Positions 1 to 8,834 of a DNA stretch of 64,000 nucleotides are shown piece after piece. The notes below the pieces were generated by a model that had not been told where the DNA came from, ran no database searches, and saw nothing but the letters and a program-made list of their open reading frames with translations. Origin of the DNA: an uncultured Shimia sp. (lineage in GTDB: Bacteria; Pseudomonadota; Alphaproteobacteria; Rhodobacterales; Rhodobacteraceae). Within the stretch, counting starts at the first letter, position 1. Every line of letters starts with the position of its first letter. Location of the stretch: NCBI RefSeq assembly GCF_947498095.1, contig NZ_CANMJE010000001.1, positions 310,001 through 374,000 on the forward strand, read 5' to 3'. The translations under genes and the position numbers were made by a program.

Positions 1-316
1 TGCTAGGATAGACCTGACTGGTGGCTCTTACATTACCCTGACCTCAAATTCCGCCCATATCGACAACCGAACCCATATGGCAAAGTTGCTTGGCGATGTG
101 ACCATTGTGAGTTCAAATGGCTATACAATTGAGACCGCCGAACTGGACGCAGCTATGCGAGAACTGTTCGCTCAAACGCCGGGGCGTGTGACCGGATCGG
201 GACCCGCTGGAGATTTCGAAGCGGGTAAGATGATCATCGAAGCGCAACAAGATTCAGATGAAGCAACTTTATTTTTCACAAATGGTGTGAAACTGATATA
301 CACGCCTACTAAGTGA
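1..316 (+). CDS. lptC: LptC, LPS export periplasmic protein (3' part only)
   Basis: The window opens inside this gene. About the last 104 codons are present, read from base 2 to the TGA at 314-316. LptC is the single-pass inner-membrane protein whose periplasmic beta-jellyroll passes lipopolysaccharide from the LptB2FG transporter to LptA. The visible part is strand-rich (ATLFFTNGVKLIY near the end) and fits the C-terminal jellyroll of the LptC/DUF1239 family. Context carries much of the call: lptA starts 12 bases later and lptB overlaps lptA, the usual order. An in-frame ATG at 77 is internal to the fold and not a likely start. Confidence 0.8.
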   Translation, partial: ARIDLTGGSYITLTSNSAHIDNRTHMAKLLGDVTIVSSNGYTIETAELDAAMRELFAQTPGRVTGSGPAGDFEAGKMIIEAQQDSDEATLFFTNGVKLIYTPTK

Positions 317-328
317 TTGAGGTTTATC

Positions 329-820
329 GTGAAGCTCCCCAAACTGGCTGCTCTGACATTATCCTTGATGTTGCCATCCCTGGTATTTGCGCAAGGGATG
401 CAGATTGGCTTTGGAAGTCTACAGCAAGACTCGGATCAACCTGTGGAAATAACGGCTGATTCACTGTCGCTTAACCAGACGGATGGGACCGCTCTTTTTC
501 AAGGCAATGTCCTGATCATTCAGGGTACAATGCGCATGACAGCGCCCGAAGTCCTAGTATTCTACAACGAAGACACCAGCGGAATTTCCAGGCTGGAAAC
601 AGATGGTGGCCGCGTGTTGATCGTCAAAGACGGTGACGCAGCCGAGGCGGATGTCGCGAATTACAACATTGAAGATGGTATTGTGGTTATGACCGGCGAT
701 GTTCTTTTGACCCAAGGTAACAACACTTTGAACTCGAACCGCATGACAGCAGACCTCAACAATGGCACCGCGCAGATGGAAGGTCGGGTCAAGACCATTC
801 TCAAGACCGAGGACGAGTGA
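329..820 (+). CDS. lptA: LptA, periplasmic LPS-bridge protein
   Basis: LptA monomers stack into the periplasmic bridge that carries LPS from LptC to LptD. The 163-residue protein has a signal peptide ([20 protein letters not shown]) followed by an OstA-type repeat fold: [19 protein letters not shown], then FQGNVLI and [16 protein letters not shown] at 317 is also in frame. I prefer the GTG at 329 because GAGG lies six bases upstream (319-322) and the protein then begins with a normal signal peptide. The stop overlaps the lptB start (TGATG), so the two are probably translationally coupled. Length is normal for alphaproteobacterial LptA. Confidence 0.88.
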   Translation: MKLPKLAALTLSLMLPSLVFAQGMQIGFGSLQQDSDQPVEITADSLSLNQTDGTALFQGNVLIIQGTMRMTAPEVLVFYNEDTSGISRLETDGGRVLIVKDGDAAEADVANYNIEDGIVVMTGDVLLTQGNNTLNSNRMTADLNNGTAQMEGRVKTILKTEDE

Positions 821-1578
821 TGGCTGGACCTAAACTTGAGGTGACCGAAGGCAGCAGCGGCCTTCAGGTCGAGAACCTCCGCAAGAGCTATCGCAAACGT
901 GTGGTGATCCGCGACTTTAGCATGGAGCTAAACCGAGGCGAGGTTGTTGCGCTTTTGGGGCCAAACGGCTCGGGTAAAACGACAACTTTCTACGCCATCG
1001 CGGGTCTGATCATGCCCGAAGGCGGTCATGTAAAAATTGACGGACGCGACGCGACGCGCTTGCCAATGTATCGGCGCGCGAAACTGGGGATCGGCTATCT
1101 TCCTCAGGAGATGTCCATTTTTCGTGGATTGAGTGTAGAAGACAACATCATGGCGATCCTCGATATCACTGAGAAAGACCGCCACAAGCGCCGTGAACGG
1201 CTGGAAGAGCTGTTGTCGGAATTCTCAATAGAGCATTTGCGCCGCGCACCGGCATTGGCACTTTCTGGTGGTGAACGTCGTCGTGTAGAGATTGCCCGCT
1301 GTCTTGCAGCCAATCCCAAATACCTTCTGCTGGACGAGCCCTTTGCCGGGGTTGATCCGATCTCGGTCGGAGACATTCGTCATCTCGTTGCTGATCTGAA
1401 AAAACGTGGGATCGGGGTTCTGATTACCGACCACAATGTGCGGGAGACACTAGAGATCGTTGATCGCGCTTATATCCTTCATGACGGCAAAGTATTGATG
1501 TCTGGAACACCCGAAGACGTTGTGGACAACGAAAATGTGCGTCGCGTCTATCTGGGTGATAACTTTAAGATTTCCTGA
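820..1578 (+). CDS. lptB: LptB, LPS export ABC transporter ATPase
   Basis: LptB is the cytoplasmic ATPase dimer that powers LPS extraction by LptF and LptG. The 252-residue protein carries Walker A GPNGSGKT (47-54), the signature LSGGERR (148-154), Walker [13 protein letters not shown] (169-180) and the H-loop in [11 protein letters not shown]. The [17 protein letters not shown] segment around the Q-loop is typical of LptB. ATG at 820 shares a base with the lptA stop; a GTG directly before it is possible but less likely. LptF and LptG are not in the window and are presumably encoded elsewhere. Confidence 0.95.
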   Translation: MAGPKLEVTEGSSGLQVENLRKSYRKRVVIRDFSMELNRGEVVALLGPNGSGKTTTFYAIAGLIMPEGGHVKIDGRDATRLPMYRRAKLGIGYLPQEMSIFRGLSVEDNIMAILDITEKDRHKRRERLEELLSEFSIEHLRRAPALALSGGERRRVEIARCLAANPKYLLLDEPFAGVDPISVGDIRHLVADLKKRGIGVLITDHNVRETLEIVDRAYILHDGKVLMSGTPEDVVDNENVRRVYLGDNFKIS

Positions 1579-1774
1579 TCCGCAAAGAACTGATTGCGCG
1601 AATTGGCGCCGTTTTTTTGCCCGAGATCATTGACACCTCCGGCGCTCTGTTCTCAAATATGTTTATGACATTTCTGGATTCTGCCTTGGTGACCTGTGCA
1701 GCCTTTCCGACAAGGCACGGTCCCGAGCAAGCATCGGAAATGTCCAATTTCAGCATTCGAACCTGATCGACTTT

Positions 1775-1791
1775 TGGTGCTTTTGGCACCA
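1775..1791. repeat. Short inverted repeat upstream of hpf
   Basis: Six-base arms TGGTGC (1775-1780) and GCACCA (1786-1791) flank TTTTG. There is no T-tract, so it is a poor intrinsic terminator. It sits in the 252-base gap between lptB and hpf, about 40 bases before the hpf start, where an operator or leader hairpin could act. I see nothing else of note in this gap. Confidence 0.35.
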
Positions 1792-1830
1792 CCGGTCCGG
1801 GTTTCGACATGTCATCGCAAAGGAGACAGG

Positions 1831-2400
1831 ATGCGCTACCAAATCACCGGAAAACATATCGACGTTGGCGATGCCCTTCAAACTCATGTGAAGGACGAAC
1901 TAGGTGCGGTTGTCGGCAAATATGCTGAGCGCCCGACGGACGCTAATATCATTTTTTCCAAAAGCGCACATGAATATGTATGCGAAGCCACCGTTCATCT
2001 CTCGACCGGTCTCACGGCGCAAGCCAAGGCACACGCAACCGAAATCTATGCTGCATTCGACGATTGCAGCGCAAAAATGGAAAAACAACTACGTCGTTAC
2101 AAGCGTCGCCTGAAGGACCATCACCGTGAACGTGCAGAACCGGTTGAACTCTTTGGCGCGTCCTCTTATATCCTCGCCTCAGAAGGGGAGACCGAAGCGG
2201 CTGAGCCTGAGTCGTTACAGCCGATGATCATCGCGGAAATGGAATCAAAGATTCCATCTCTAAGCGTTGGCGAGGCCGTGATGCAGATGGAACTCGCAGG
2301 CGCGCCAGTACTGGTCTTCCGTAATGAGAGCAAAAACGGATTGAATGTGGTCTATCGCCGTGAAGACGGCAATATCGGCTGGGTTGATCCTCAAGGATAA
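1831..2400 (+). CDS. hpf: Long-form ribosome hibernation promoting factor
   Basis: Long HPF binds the 30S decoding region and drives dimerisation of idle ribosomes into 100S particles. The 189-residue protein has the N-terminal ribosome-binding beta-alpha-beta domain (MRYQITGKHIDVGDAL to about 105) and the C-terminal dimerisation domain (about 130-189; VGEAVMQMELAGAPVLVF and NVVYRREDGNIGWVDP). ATG 1831 is chosen because AAAGGAG precedes it and the family begins here; the frame stays open upstream without homology. Following lptB and preceding ptsN is the common alphaproteobacterial arrangement, linking it to nitrogen/carbon PTS signalling. Confidence 0.93.
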   Translation: MRYQITGKHIDVGDALQTHVKDELGAVVGKYAERPTDANIIFSKSAHEYVCEATVHLSTGLTAQAKAHATEIYAAFDDCSAKMEKQLRRYKRRLKDHHRERAEPVELFGASSYILASEGETEAAEPESLQPMIIAEMESKIPSLSVGEAVMQMELAGAPVLVFRNESKNGLNVVYRREDGNIGWVDPQG

Positions 2401-2441
2401 GACGGCAGGCCCATTGGGTTCTGTCTGGAGTTACAGGCAAG

Positions 2442-2906
2442 ATGGACCTTTCTACAATCCTGAAGCCAGAGGCGGTCAAAGTTGTTTCGGCCGCCTCCAG
2501 CAAAAAGCGTTTGCTTCATGCCATCGGCGATCTGGCCGAGTCGGCATACAATCTCGACGCGCCTCGCGTTGTCGAAGCGTTGATGGATCGCGAAAATCTG
2601 GGCCCGACAGGCGTTGGACATGGTGTGGCCTTGCCGCACGCACGTCTTGATGGCCTTGAGACGGTCGTTGGCACGTTTATCCTGTTGGAAAAGCCTGTCG
2701 ATTTTAGCGCCGTGGATCGCCAGCCCGTCGACATTGCATTTGCACTGTTCGCACCAGAAGAGGCCGGAGTTGAACACTTGAAGGCTCTGGCGCTGGTGTC
2801 CCGTACGCTGCGCGATACAACACTGCGCACAAAAATCCGCGCCAATCAGGATGCATCAACGCTGTACTCAATTCTGACCGAAGGCCACAGCGTTCAGGCT
2901 GCGTGA
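2442..2906 (+). CDS. ptsN: PtsN, EIIA-Ntr regulatory phosphotransferase
   Basis: PtsN is the terminal phosphoacceptor of the nitrogen PTS (PtsP-NPr-PtsN), a regulatory cascade that transports no sugar. The 154-residue protein is a single PTS EIIA type 2 domain with the phosphorylated histidine in GVALPHARLDG (H66). The family hallmarks LGPTGVGHGVALPH and ALFAPEEAGVEHLKAL are present. It lies 41 bases after hpf on the same strand. No PTS permease gene is nearby, which supports a regulatory role. Confidence 0.94.
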   Translation: MDLSTILKPEAVKVVSAASSKKRLLHAIGDLAESAYNLDAPRVVEALMDRENLGPTGVGHGVALPHARLDGLETVVGTFILLEKPVDFSAVDRQPVDIAFALFAPEEAGVEHLKALALVSRTLRDTTLRTKIRANQDASTLYSILTEGHSVQAA

Positions 2907-2911
2907 TCTGG

Positions 2912-2928
2912 CTGGGCGCTAGGCCCAG
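2912..2928. repeat. Small palindrome at the ptsN / sulfotransferase 3' junction
   Basis: CTGGGC (2912-2917) and GCCCAG (2923-2928) flank a five-base loop that contains the TAG stop of the minus-strand sulfotransferase gene. It may fold in transcripts from either side and limit read-through between the convergent genes. There is no T-run on either strand, so it is at best a weak terminator. Confidence 0.35.
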
Positions 2929-4349
2929 TCGCTAAATCCAAAATTCAGATAGTCGCGTGGATAGATGTCCCTGACCAAGGTCTCGATCTCGGCATCATAG
3001 ATTGTGGCCAAACCATAGGGCAGGTCCTCTGGTGCCACCTGTGGTTCTGGAGCATCCATACGCCCGACCTGCATGGCCAGCGCGGGTAGATAGCTCTCCA
3101 TCTCCTCTTCGCGAATGATCATGTCCGGGACCGCCAAATCGGCAAACCCGCGCAAAATCTCAGACTGACTTGCCCAATGCGCATCAATTCGGATGCTGGT
3201 CTGACCCGCCAGATTCGCTCTGAGGAATTCCAAAAATGCGACAAAGGCCGCTCGGTGACCAACTGCGTCGTAATCCTTGAACACACCTTGGGGAGGCAGC
3301 GGCAATTTATAGACCTTGCGGAGCGTCTTGTGGATCTGGGTGTAACTGCCGGGCGATTTGGACAAAATTCGCTCGCAAAACGCGTGGTGCGCACGGGCAA
3401 CCGGGTGACGTACGACTGTAAAGGACCTGTTGCCTTCGTTGTTCCGGCGCCACTGTCGCAAAGATTTCTGATTGTGCTTTCGAGGCAGGTCATCGGGCGC
3501 GCCATCATCAAATGCTGCAAGCCAGTTCAACACCTCTGCCTCGGGACCAGATCGAATGGGCATGTACAACAGGGGCGCCTGGTCTGCGGTCACATAGGTC
3601 GGCACCGCTGCGCCACGCCGCGGTTCAAAGTTAGGCGTTCGTGTCAGATTGAAACGATCGAGTTCGGCAAGCGCAGCTGATACATCAGAAAAGTTTGAAA
3701 CTTTCTCTGACACAGGACTGGGGTTTTGTCGCTTTAGGGATGAATCCAGTGCCTCGAGGTCTTCTGGCACCCCAAGATACCGCGCCAACCCATTCATTAC
3801 CCTGAGATCCTGCAAATCTTCGTAAGCAACGTAAAAGGCCGTTTGCCCCGACCTTTGTAAAGACTGCATCAGGCGCAGCTGAAACGACTGCAGGTCTTCG
3901 ACATGTTGGCGAAACTCAGCCCCGTCAAAATGCACTTTGCCGCCATCCTTGCGGCGGCGGACATCTGTGAGCTTCCACTGCCCGGTTGAGCGCGCGATTT
4001 TTAGAGAGACATAGCTGTCGACCGGATTTCGCGTCAGAATAATTTTGGCGCAACGAGGGTCAGACAGAACAAAATCGAGCGCGCGCAGGTCATGATCGTG
4101 AAAGAACCGAAAGCCCCGCAACACGCCGTCTTCTGCCCGGATCACATTGATCAATTGCATTGGATCCTGAGTTCGCTGCTCAAGTGAAACGCCCAAAATC
4201 TCAGTTTTGTTGGGGTATCCTATGAAATGCGGATTAAAGGCCTCGCCGTGGCAGGCCACATGCGGCATCGCATTGAGGTTCGCCTCAAGGAAATTCGAAC
4301 CCGTCCGCATATCGGCAAACACTACAAAGTAATCAAATGCGGATGTCAT
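2919..4349 (-). CDS. Tandem-domain sulfotransferase
   Basis: Two sulfotransferase-like units appear in one 476-residue polypeptide. The N-terminal unit (1 to about 245) has a PAPS-binding loop in ADMRTGSNF (12-20) and a 3'-phosphate motif LTRNPVDSYVS (105-115), resembling Stf0/NodH enzymes. The C-terminal unit (about 255-476) has a candidate loop around LLYMPIRSG (260-268) and FTVVRHPVARAHHAF (310-324), resembling the family that modifies glycosaminoglycan-type sugars. It would move sulfate from PAPS to a glycan. It is the last gene of a GT run, six bases after the GT14 gene. No membrane segment is evident. The acceptor sugar cannot be read from sequence. Confidence 0.75.
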   Translation of the reverse strand: MTSAFDYFVVFADMRTGSNFLEANLNAMPHVACHGEAFNPHFIGYPNKTEILGVSLEQRTQDPMQLINVIRAEDGVLRGFRFFHDHDLRALDFVLSDPRCAKIILTRNPVDSYVSLKIARSTGQWKLTDVRRRKDGGKVHFDGAEFRQHVEDLQSFQLRLMQSLQRSGQTAFYVAYEDLQDLRVMNGLARYLGVPEDLEALDSSLKRQNPSPVSEKVSNFSDVSAALAELDRFNLTRTPNFEPRRGAAVPTYVTADQAPLLYMPIRSGPEAEVLNWLAAFDDGAPDDLPRKHNQKSLRQWRRNNEGNRSFTVVRHPVARAHHAFCERILSKSPGSYTQIHKTLRKVYKLPLPPQGVFKDYDAVGHRAAFVAFLEFLRANLAGQTSIRIDAHWASQSEILRGFADLAVPDMIIREEEMESYLPALAMQVGRMDAPEPQVAPEDLPYGLATIYDAEIETLVRDIYPRDYLNFGFSDWA

Positions 4350-4355
4350 CGTGAG

Positions 4356-6053
4356 TTATTGCACCAAATAGGGTTTTCGAGGTGGGTTTTGCTGGTTCAT
4401 GCCCGGAGGACTAACAGGGAAATCACCCATCAGATATGGGTGCATGCCTTGGTTTTTAAGGTTCTGCAGGAATTGGCCAAAACCCGTGAGATCGGCCATC
4501 TTAGGCGCTTCGCTCAGGCGACGCAGGGAATGCTGACCCATTTCATCAATGATGGATTGTAAGGGTTCCATTGGTGCTTCAATGAACTCGGCCATTGTCC
4601 AAATACGAATACGCGCTTTGGTATAAGGTGAGCGCAGCACGTCAAGTTGATCGGCTTCCAGCTTTTGCAATCTGGCAGCTTCGCTGCGCAGTTCTGCGAA
4701 GTTACAGTTCGACTTGAAGAGAGGCACCGACCAGGCGCCAGAGATCACCGAAATCTGTGCGTTCGGATCTCGTGACAGAAACCACATCGGCGCGGTTTCA
4801 TCGTCCGGACCCAACTGAAAACACTGACGCTCGCCACGTGTGTTCCAGACGAGGTTCGCCAAAAATGCAATCGGGTTATAGTCGCGGCTGGCAGCACTGT
4901 CCTGCATCGCCCCGTTGATAACCTTTTGACCATCGGCATACTCGGCATGCGCCGGGTGAAACAGATGCCCATGCACTTGTGTCCCGGTGGCTTTAGCAAG
5001 CCAGGTTTCAAAGTCCTCAAATACGTCCGAGAAACCCTGAAAAACTGAATATCTTCCGCAGGTCACACCATTCTCCCAACCATCATTTGGAAAGCGGCTC
5101 TGCATGAACAGGCCCGGTCGACCACGTGTTCGCCGTTCAACGGCTTTTGCAAAAATCCTGTCAATCTTGGCCGGATTAGGCTCGGCCATTTTTACGGCCC
5201 CGTCGGGGTCTGACAGAAATGCACGGTAAAGCTTGTCCGCTCGGGGCCAAAACTTCCGCGCGACAAAGCAATCTGATCGCCGCAACAGCTGGAGGTGATC
5301 GTCGTAAAAAATGTGCGGCTTGCCCTGAAAGTCGAACTTGGACAGGGTGAGAGACCGACTTTCAATATTGGTTGAATAAAGCCGTGCCAAGCTTTGGAAA
5401 TAGCTCTCGTCCGGAATCCAAACTCTTCTGAAATAGGTGTCATAGGTCTCACGCTCTGGGTCCTGAAGAATTGCAGAGAGCGTCTGGCGTGTCAGGCACC
5501 ACCATTGCGACCCCATATGCGGTACAATTCCTGGTGGGATTTTGCGTTTGAGACCCAAAAACCGCTGAAATTCTACATAACGGTCAAAGAGATAACGCTG
5601 CTTTTTCCACGAGAATGGGAACCGCAGCGTAAACCGTTCGTCGCTAAGCCCCCCGACAGTCCAGGGAACATCCGCGGTCGTCGCAGATTCTATGAAATCC
5701 GTTCTTGGCCGCGCGGCCAGATAGTCGATCAGTTCCTGAACCGGGCGAAGTGGCACACAGGAACCAGACGACAGATAGACGTGCCGGACCTCAGGAAACT
5801 CACTCAGCATCAGTTCAGACGCGGATTGCGACCCTGCAACCAGACCCCACGCCCCCCAGTCACACCGATGACGCGCGCAAAATTTTACGGTTTCAATGTC
5901 CGACAAGGCACGGACAAAGTCATTGTACGTGCTGCGTCGCACGTTTGAATCAACATGGATAACCACAGGACAGCCAGCCACCGACCAATGGCGCGCCACC
6001 TGTTCGGCGCGATCCAGCGCTGTGTGTACCAGCATGACGATCCCAACACTCAT
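4356..6053 (-). CDS. GT14-type glycosyltransferase with DUF5927-like C-terminus
   Basis: The first 280 or so residues look like a Core-2/I-branching (GT14) beta-1,6-N-acetylglucosaminyl- or xylosyltransferase: MSVGIVMLVHTALDRAEQ, YLSSGSCVPL (93-102), GSQWWCLTR (181-189) and PDESYFQ (214-220). The remainder (about 290-565) matches what I recall as DUF5927, a domain attached to GT14 in Rhodobacterales whose function I do not know. The gene overlaps the preceding GT2 gene by four bases and is followed within six bases by the sulfotransferase, so the three are probably co-transcribed and act on one glycan. Donor and acceptor are not determinable here. Confidence 0.75.
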   Translation of the reverse strand: MSVGIVMLVHTALDRAEQVARHWSVAGCPVVIHVDSNVRRSTYNDFVRALSDIETVKFCARHRCDWGAWGLVAGSQSASELMLSEFPEVRHVYLSSGSCVPLRPVQELIDYLAARPRTDFIESATTADVPWTVGGLSDERFTLRFPFSWKKQRYLFDRYVEFQRFLGLKRKIPPGIVPHMGSQWWCLTRQTLSAILQDPERETYDTYFRRVWIPDESYFQSLARLYSTNIESRSLTLSKFDFQGKPHIFYDDHLQLLRRSDCFVARKFWPRADKLYRAFLSDPDGAVKMAEPNPAKIDRIFAKAVERRTRGRPGLFMQSRFPNDGWENGVTCGRYSVFQGFSDVFEDFETWLAKATGTQVHGHLFHPAHAEYADGQKVINGAMQDSAASRDYNPIAFLANLVWNTRGERQCFQLGPDDETAPMWFLSRDPNAQISVISGAWSVPLFKSNCNFAELRSEAARLQKLEADQLDVLRSPYTKARIRIWTMAEFIEAPMEPLQSIIDEMGQHSLRRLSEAPKMADLTGFGQFLQNLKNQGMHPYLMGDFPVSPPGMNQQNPPRKPYLVQ

Positions 6054-7060
6054 GCCCAGTTCCCCTTGGACATCAGGCCAAGAATCTCAAGCTGGCGCCA
6101 GTTGATGTACTTTTCAGACCACTTGCACCAAAGTTCCGGGTCGTCTTTCAGTGCCTCTGCATAGGCCACATACTCAACACTCGCGGCATAGTGCTGCTTG
6201 CGGTGCAACTCTTCTGCGGCCTTGTCGGTGAAGGTGTCCAGAAACTTGGTGTGCAAGAGAATGCCCGAAGCTTTTTCACCACCCCATTCGTCATAAACCT
6301 GATTCAAGCCGCGCGGCAAAAGCATGTGCGTCGAGCTGACATAGGCATACCGCCGGTTCCATTTAACCAGCGGAATCTTGTTGAGCGCAGGCGCTTTCTC
6401 AGGCTCGCTTGGGAAGAACACACGCGATCTTGGGCCGCCTTGGATCCAAAGGTTTCCATAAAGCGGATTGCGATCCATCGTGTAGTTTCCGGAGTCGAAC
6501 CAACTGGCGATCTCCAATGGGTTTTGACCCGGCTGATATGGCTGTTCGTCGATACGCCCCTTTGGGTACATATCCAGTAGCATTGCGCTAAACGATTTAA
6601 TCGACGATGCGTCCAGCCAGTCCGTCAAAGCACGCAAAGGACGCGTGTCGCAGAATGGGTAAATCAGGAACTCGTCAGGATCGACGGTCAGGCACCAGTG
6701 GCCATGCGCATATCTTAGCTGGAGCCAGTTGAGCCAATCCACACCGAAACGCGAGCGTTTGTACCCTTTCCGTGTATGCCAGACGGATACATCCGGCTGA
6801 TCGGCAAGATACTCAAGAGAGCCGTCATTGCTGTCATTGTCCACGATTAGGAAATGATCGACCCCTTGGTCGCGATAGTACTTTAGAAAGAATGGGAGCC
6901 GGACATGCTCATTTCTCAGCGTCGAGAACAGCAGAATGTCGCTTTTCTTGATGGCGCTAGTGCGGTCGGCAATACCGTTCAACTCACGACGTTTTCGAAT
7001 GGCCCGAACAAGCCATCTACGTCGCTGTAGCCTCAGACGATATGAAGTCCAAAAGCCCAA
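6050..7060 (-). CDS. Glycosyltransferase family 2/92-like protein
   Basis: A cytoplasmic glycosyltransferase of 336 residues. The GT-A signatures are STLRNEHVRLPFFLKYYRDQ (46-65), VDNDSNDG (73-80) and DPDEF (127-131), the last being the metal-binding DXD. An N-terminal basic stretch (RLRLQRRRWLVRAIRKRR) may bind membrane phospholipid. The start is TTG at 7060, preceded by AGGGGG with four bases between; no nearer ATG gives a complete domain. The final codons overlap the GT14 start by four bases. It lies between GT4 and GT14 genes in the surface-glycan run. Confidence 0.78.
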   Translation of the reverse strand: MGFWTSYRLRLQRRRWLVRAIRKRRELNGIADRTSAIKKSDILLFSTLRNEHVRLPFFLKYYRDQGVDHFLIVDNDSNDGSLEYLADQPDVSVWHTRKGYKRSRFGVDWLNWLQLRYAHGHWCLTVDPDEFLIYPFCDTRPLRALTDWLDASSIKSFSAMLLDMYPKGRIDEQPYQPGQNPLEIASWFDSGNYTMDRNPLYGNLWIQGGPRSRVFFPSEPEKAPALNKIPLVKWNRRYAYVSSTHMLLPRGLNQVYDEWGGEKASGILLHTKFLDTFTDKAAEELHRKQHYAASVEYVAYAEALKDDPELWCKWSEKYINWRQLEILGLMSKGNWA

Positions 7061-7110
7061 TTTGCCCCCTTAGCGCCCTGACCAAATCCGACAGGTCGAT
7101 GTCAGGGCTA

Positions 7111-8340
7111 TCACACCATCTTTAAGACAGTGTTGAAGTGTGCTTCCCAGCTCGGCGGCGTATAGCCCCCATCGCGATCAGCAATGCCCTTGCCCTGCGC
7201 CTGTTGTGTCAGGTCGATTATTGCGTTTTTCCATGCATAACTGTCTGTAACGCTTGCGTAAATGGGAATATCACCAAGAGTTTCGTGGAAGACTTCCAGA
7301 TCGCTGCAGATCACAGGGGCGCCAGCCGCCGCGGCTTCAACCGGAGGCAGCCCAAATCCCTCAACAATCGAGGGGAACAGAGCGGCGGTACAATGGTTTA
7401 GGTAAGTCCGAATTTCAGCGTCACTGATGTTGTTGAATTCATGTAGATAAGTGCCGCGCAGAGGGCTGGAATTCAACCGATCAAACACCTCTTCATTCAA
7501 CCACCCACGGCGCCCGCAAATTACCAAATGAGGCGTTTTTTCTGGGGCAATTTCCCGCGAAAGCTGATCCCAAACGTCCAGAATAAGTTTGTGATTCTTT
7601 CGCGGCTCTATGGTTCCGACCATCAAAAAGAACGGATTTGTGAATGGCGGCGCTTCACGATTGTCTTCGTTTTGGAAAAAATCAGGTTCAACACCAAGAT
7701 GGGCGACGTGAATTCGCCCGACCGGACCCCAGGCCGACAGATGCCGCTCAATGTCCCGAGCCGACACGTGAGAATTGGTTAAAATCACGTCCGCATGTTG
7801 GCGAACCCGGTGTAACAGCCGTTCAAACTTGACCCGTGATTTGTGTGTGGACACCTCGGGGTGGTCCAACGGAATTGTGTCGTGCACAAAGGCAGCCACC
7901 CGACCACCTGGCAAAGCTTTGACCGCGGAAAGTAAACGGGCGGGCATATTGCCCTGATCGACGTTGATGTAAACGGTGCCTTCGGGCAAATGCCGCATAA
8001 GCATCTGCTTAAGTCGGGCTGGTCGACTTCGGGCAATACAGAGCCGCCGGCATTCGGCCTCGGTAATATAATGGTGCTTTGTCCGTTTGTGGACCAAGCG
8101 CGTCCAAAGATCCGGCCCGCCCCACGGTTCCTGCCTCTCGACTTTGGCCAGCAAGGTTTCAACGCCTGATCGATCCAGAAGCAAATACCCGATTGACGAT
8201 CTATATAGGCCAAAAAGAGGTTCTGGCGCGGCACACAAAGCTCTGAGATATGCAAGACAAACGCGGTCGACGCCGGAAGGATGACGGCTCATCAGACCAA
8301 GTGTTCTCGTCAATTCAAACAGGCGCGCGCCTTGGGTCAC
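7111..8340 (-). CDS. Glycosyltransferase family 4 protein
   Basis: A 409-residue GT-B retaining glycosyltransferase. The C-terminal Rossmann domain carries FLMVGTIEPRKNH (238-250) and PSIVEGFGLPPVEA (323-336), the nucleotide-sugar-binding E-x7-E region. The N-terminal half has DTIPLDHPE and LTNSHVSARDIERH, typical of mannosyl/rhamnosyl-type GT4 enzymes. The start is GTG 8340, with GGAAGG about eight bases upstream. It is the first gene of the minus-strand run GT4-GT2-GT14-sulfotransferase. The roughly 0.5 kb upstream holds degraded sequence, so this run may have its own promoter there. Confidence 0.8.
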   Translation of the reverse strand: MTQGARLFELTRTLGLMSRHPSGVDRVCLAYLRALCAAPEPLFGLYRSSIGYLLLDRSGVETLLAKVERQEPWGGPDLWTRLVHKRTKHHYITEAECRRLCIARSRPARLKQMLMRHLPEGTVYINVDQGNMPARLLSAVKALPGGRVAAFVHDTIPLDHPEVSTHKSRVKFERLLHRVRQHADVILTNSHVSARDIERHLSAWGPVGRIHVAHLGVEPDFFQNEDNREAPPFTNPFFLMVGTIEPRKNHKLILDVWDQLSREIAPEKTPHLVICGRRGWLNEEVFDRLNSSPLRGTYLHEFNNISDAEIRTYLNHCTAALFPSIVEGFGLPPVEAAAAGAPVICSDLEVFHETLGDIPIYASVTDSYAWKNAIIDLTQQAQGKGIADRDGGYTPPSWEAHFNTVLKMV

Positions 8341-8394
8341 GGGTGGAGCCTTCCTAAATGTCTTGGCTGACGCGTGAACGCCTATCGCTATAAC

Positions 8395-8577
8395 TTAGAA
8401 CACGTTGGCAATCGCGAAGGCAGATCCCAACAATGCGATGACAGCCTGAGCAGGTTTCACAGCCGACTCGGTTGCAACCACGATGTCGCCCGGACGTATC
8501 AACAGTTTTCCTACACAAAACAAGCTATAGGTCGACGGTCGTTCAATTGTAAACACCTCACAATTTTTGCCGAACCC
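8395..8577 (-). pseudogene. C-terminal remnant of Wza/KpsD-like polysaccharide export protein
   Basis: Reading the minus strand from 8577 to the TAA at 8395-8397 gives 60 open codons with no start: VFTIERPSTYSLFC, LLIRPGDIVVATES, then AVIALLGSAFAIANVF. The pattern of a strand, RPGDIV and a hydrophobic small-residue tail resembles the end of outer-membrane polysaccharide export (SLBB) proteins. An in-frame stop at 8578-8580 closes the frame upstream, so the rest of the gene is missing or shifted. The match is by eye and moderate. If right, it shows an export gene once lay here. Confidence 0.45.
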
Positions 8578-8638
8578 TTAACGCCATTTCGAATTTGTCC
8601 TGTTTCATGTATTTCGAGGACCAAGAGGACTTAGGGAG

Positions 8639-8662
8639 TGGCCCTCTCATCGAAGAGGGCCA
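8639..8662. repeat. Nine-base-pair perfect inverted repeat in the glycan-locus scar
   Basis: Arms TGGCCCTCT (8639-8647) and AGAGGGCCA (8654-8662) flank a six-base loop. The stem is strong and GC-rich, but no T-tract follows on either strand. It could be a relic terminator of a lost gene or a recombination-associated palindrome. Confidence 0.5.
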
Positions 8663-8834
8663 ATGTTTGAAGTCGTGCTCCGCGTTACCAACCTGAACCT
8701 GACTTTGGGATCTTTTGTTATGAAATAGATCAAGAACCATTCGGATTTTCGATCCCAAAAATTGATCTTTAGCGTTCTTTCAAGACTTCTTCTCGAACTG
8801 CATTTCAACCTCAAATTGTGCCCAAATCAAGATT

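Larger units (their letters stand above)
8341..8834. other. Degraded, gene-poor stretch between two glycan gene runs
   Basis: No intact gene is recognisable in these 494 bases. The part nearest the GT4 gene encodes, on the minus strand, a C-terminal remnant of a polysaccharide export protein. The middle holds a nine-base inverted repeat. The frame 8558-8758 on the minus strand is open for 66 codons (it contains EHDFKHWPSS) but I recognise no family. It could be another fragment. The right part (about 8700-8834) is AT-rich and leads directly into a truncated FlaA1/CapD fragment. I read the whole as a deletion or recombination scar. Confidence 0.5.

Noticed and set aside
8639-8662. Inverted repeat as an intrinsic terminator
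   Set aside because: Strong stem but no T-tract on either strand; listed only as a repeat.
8558-8758. 66-codon open frame on the minus strand
   Set aside because: No recognisable family, no ribosome-binding site, and it lies in the degraded stretch; may be a fragment but cannot be supported as a gene.
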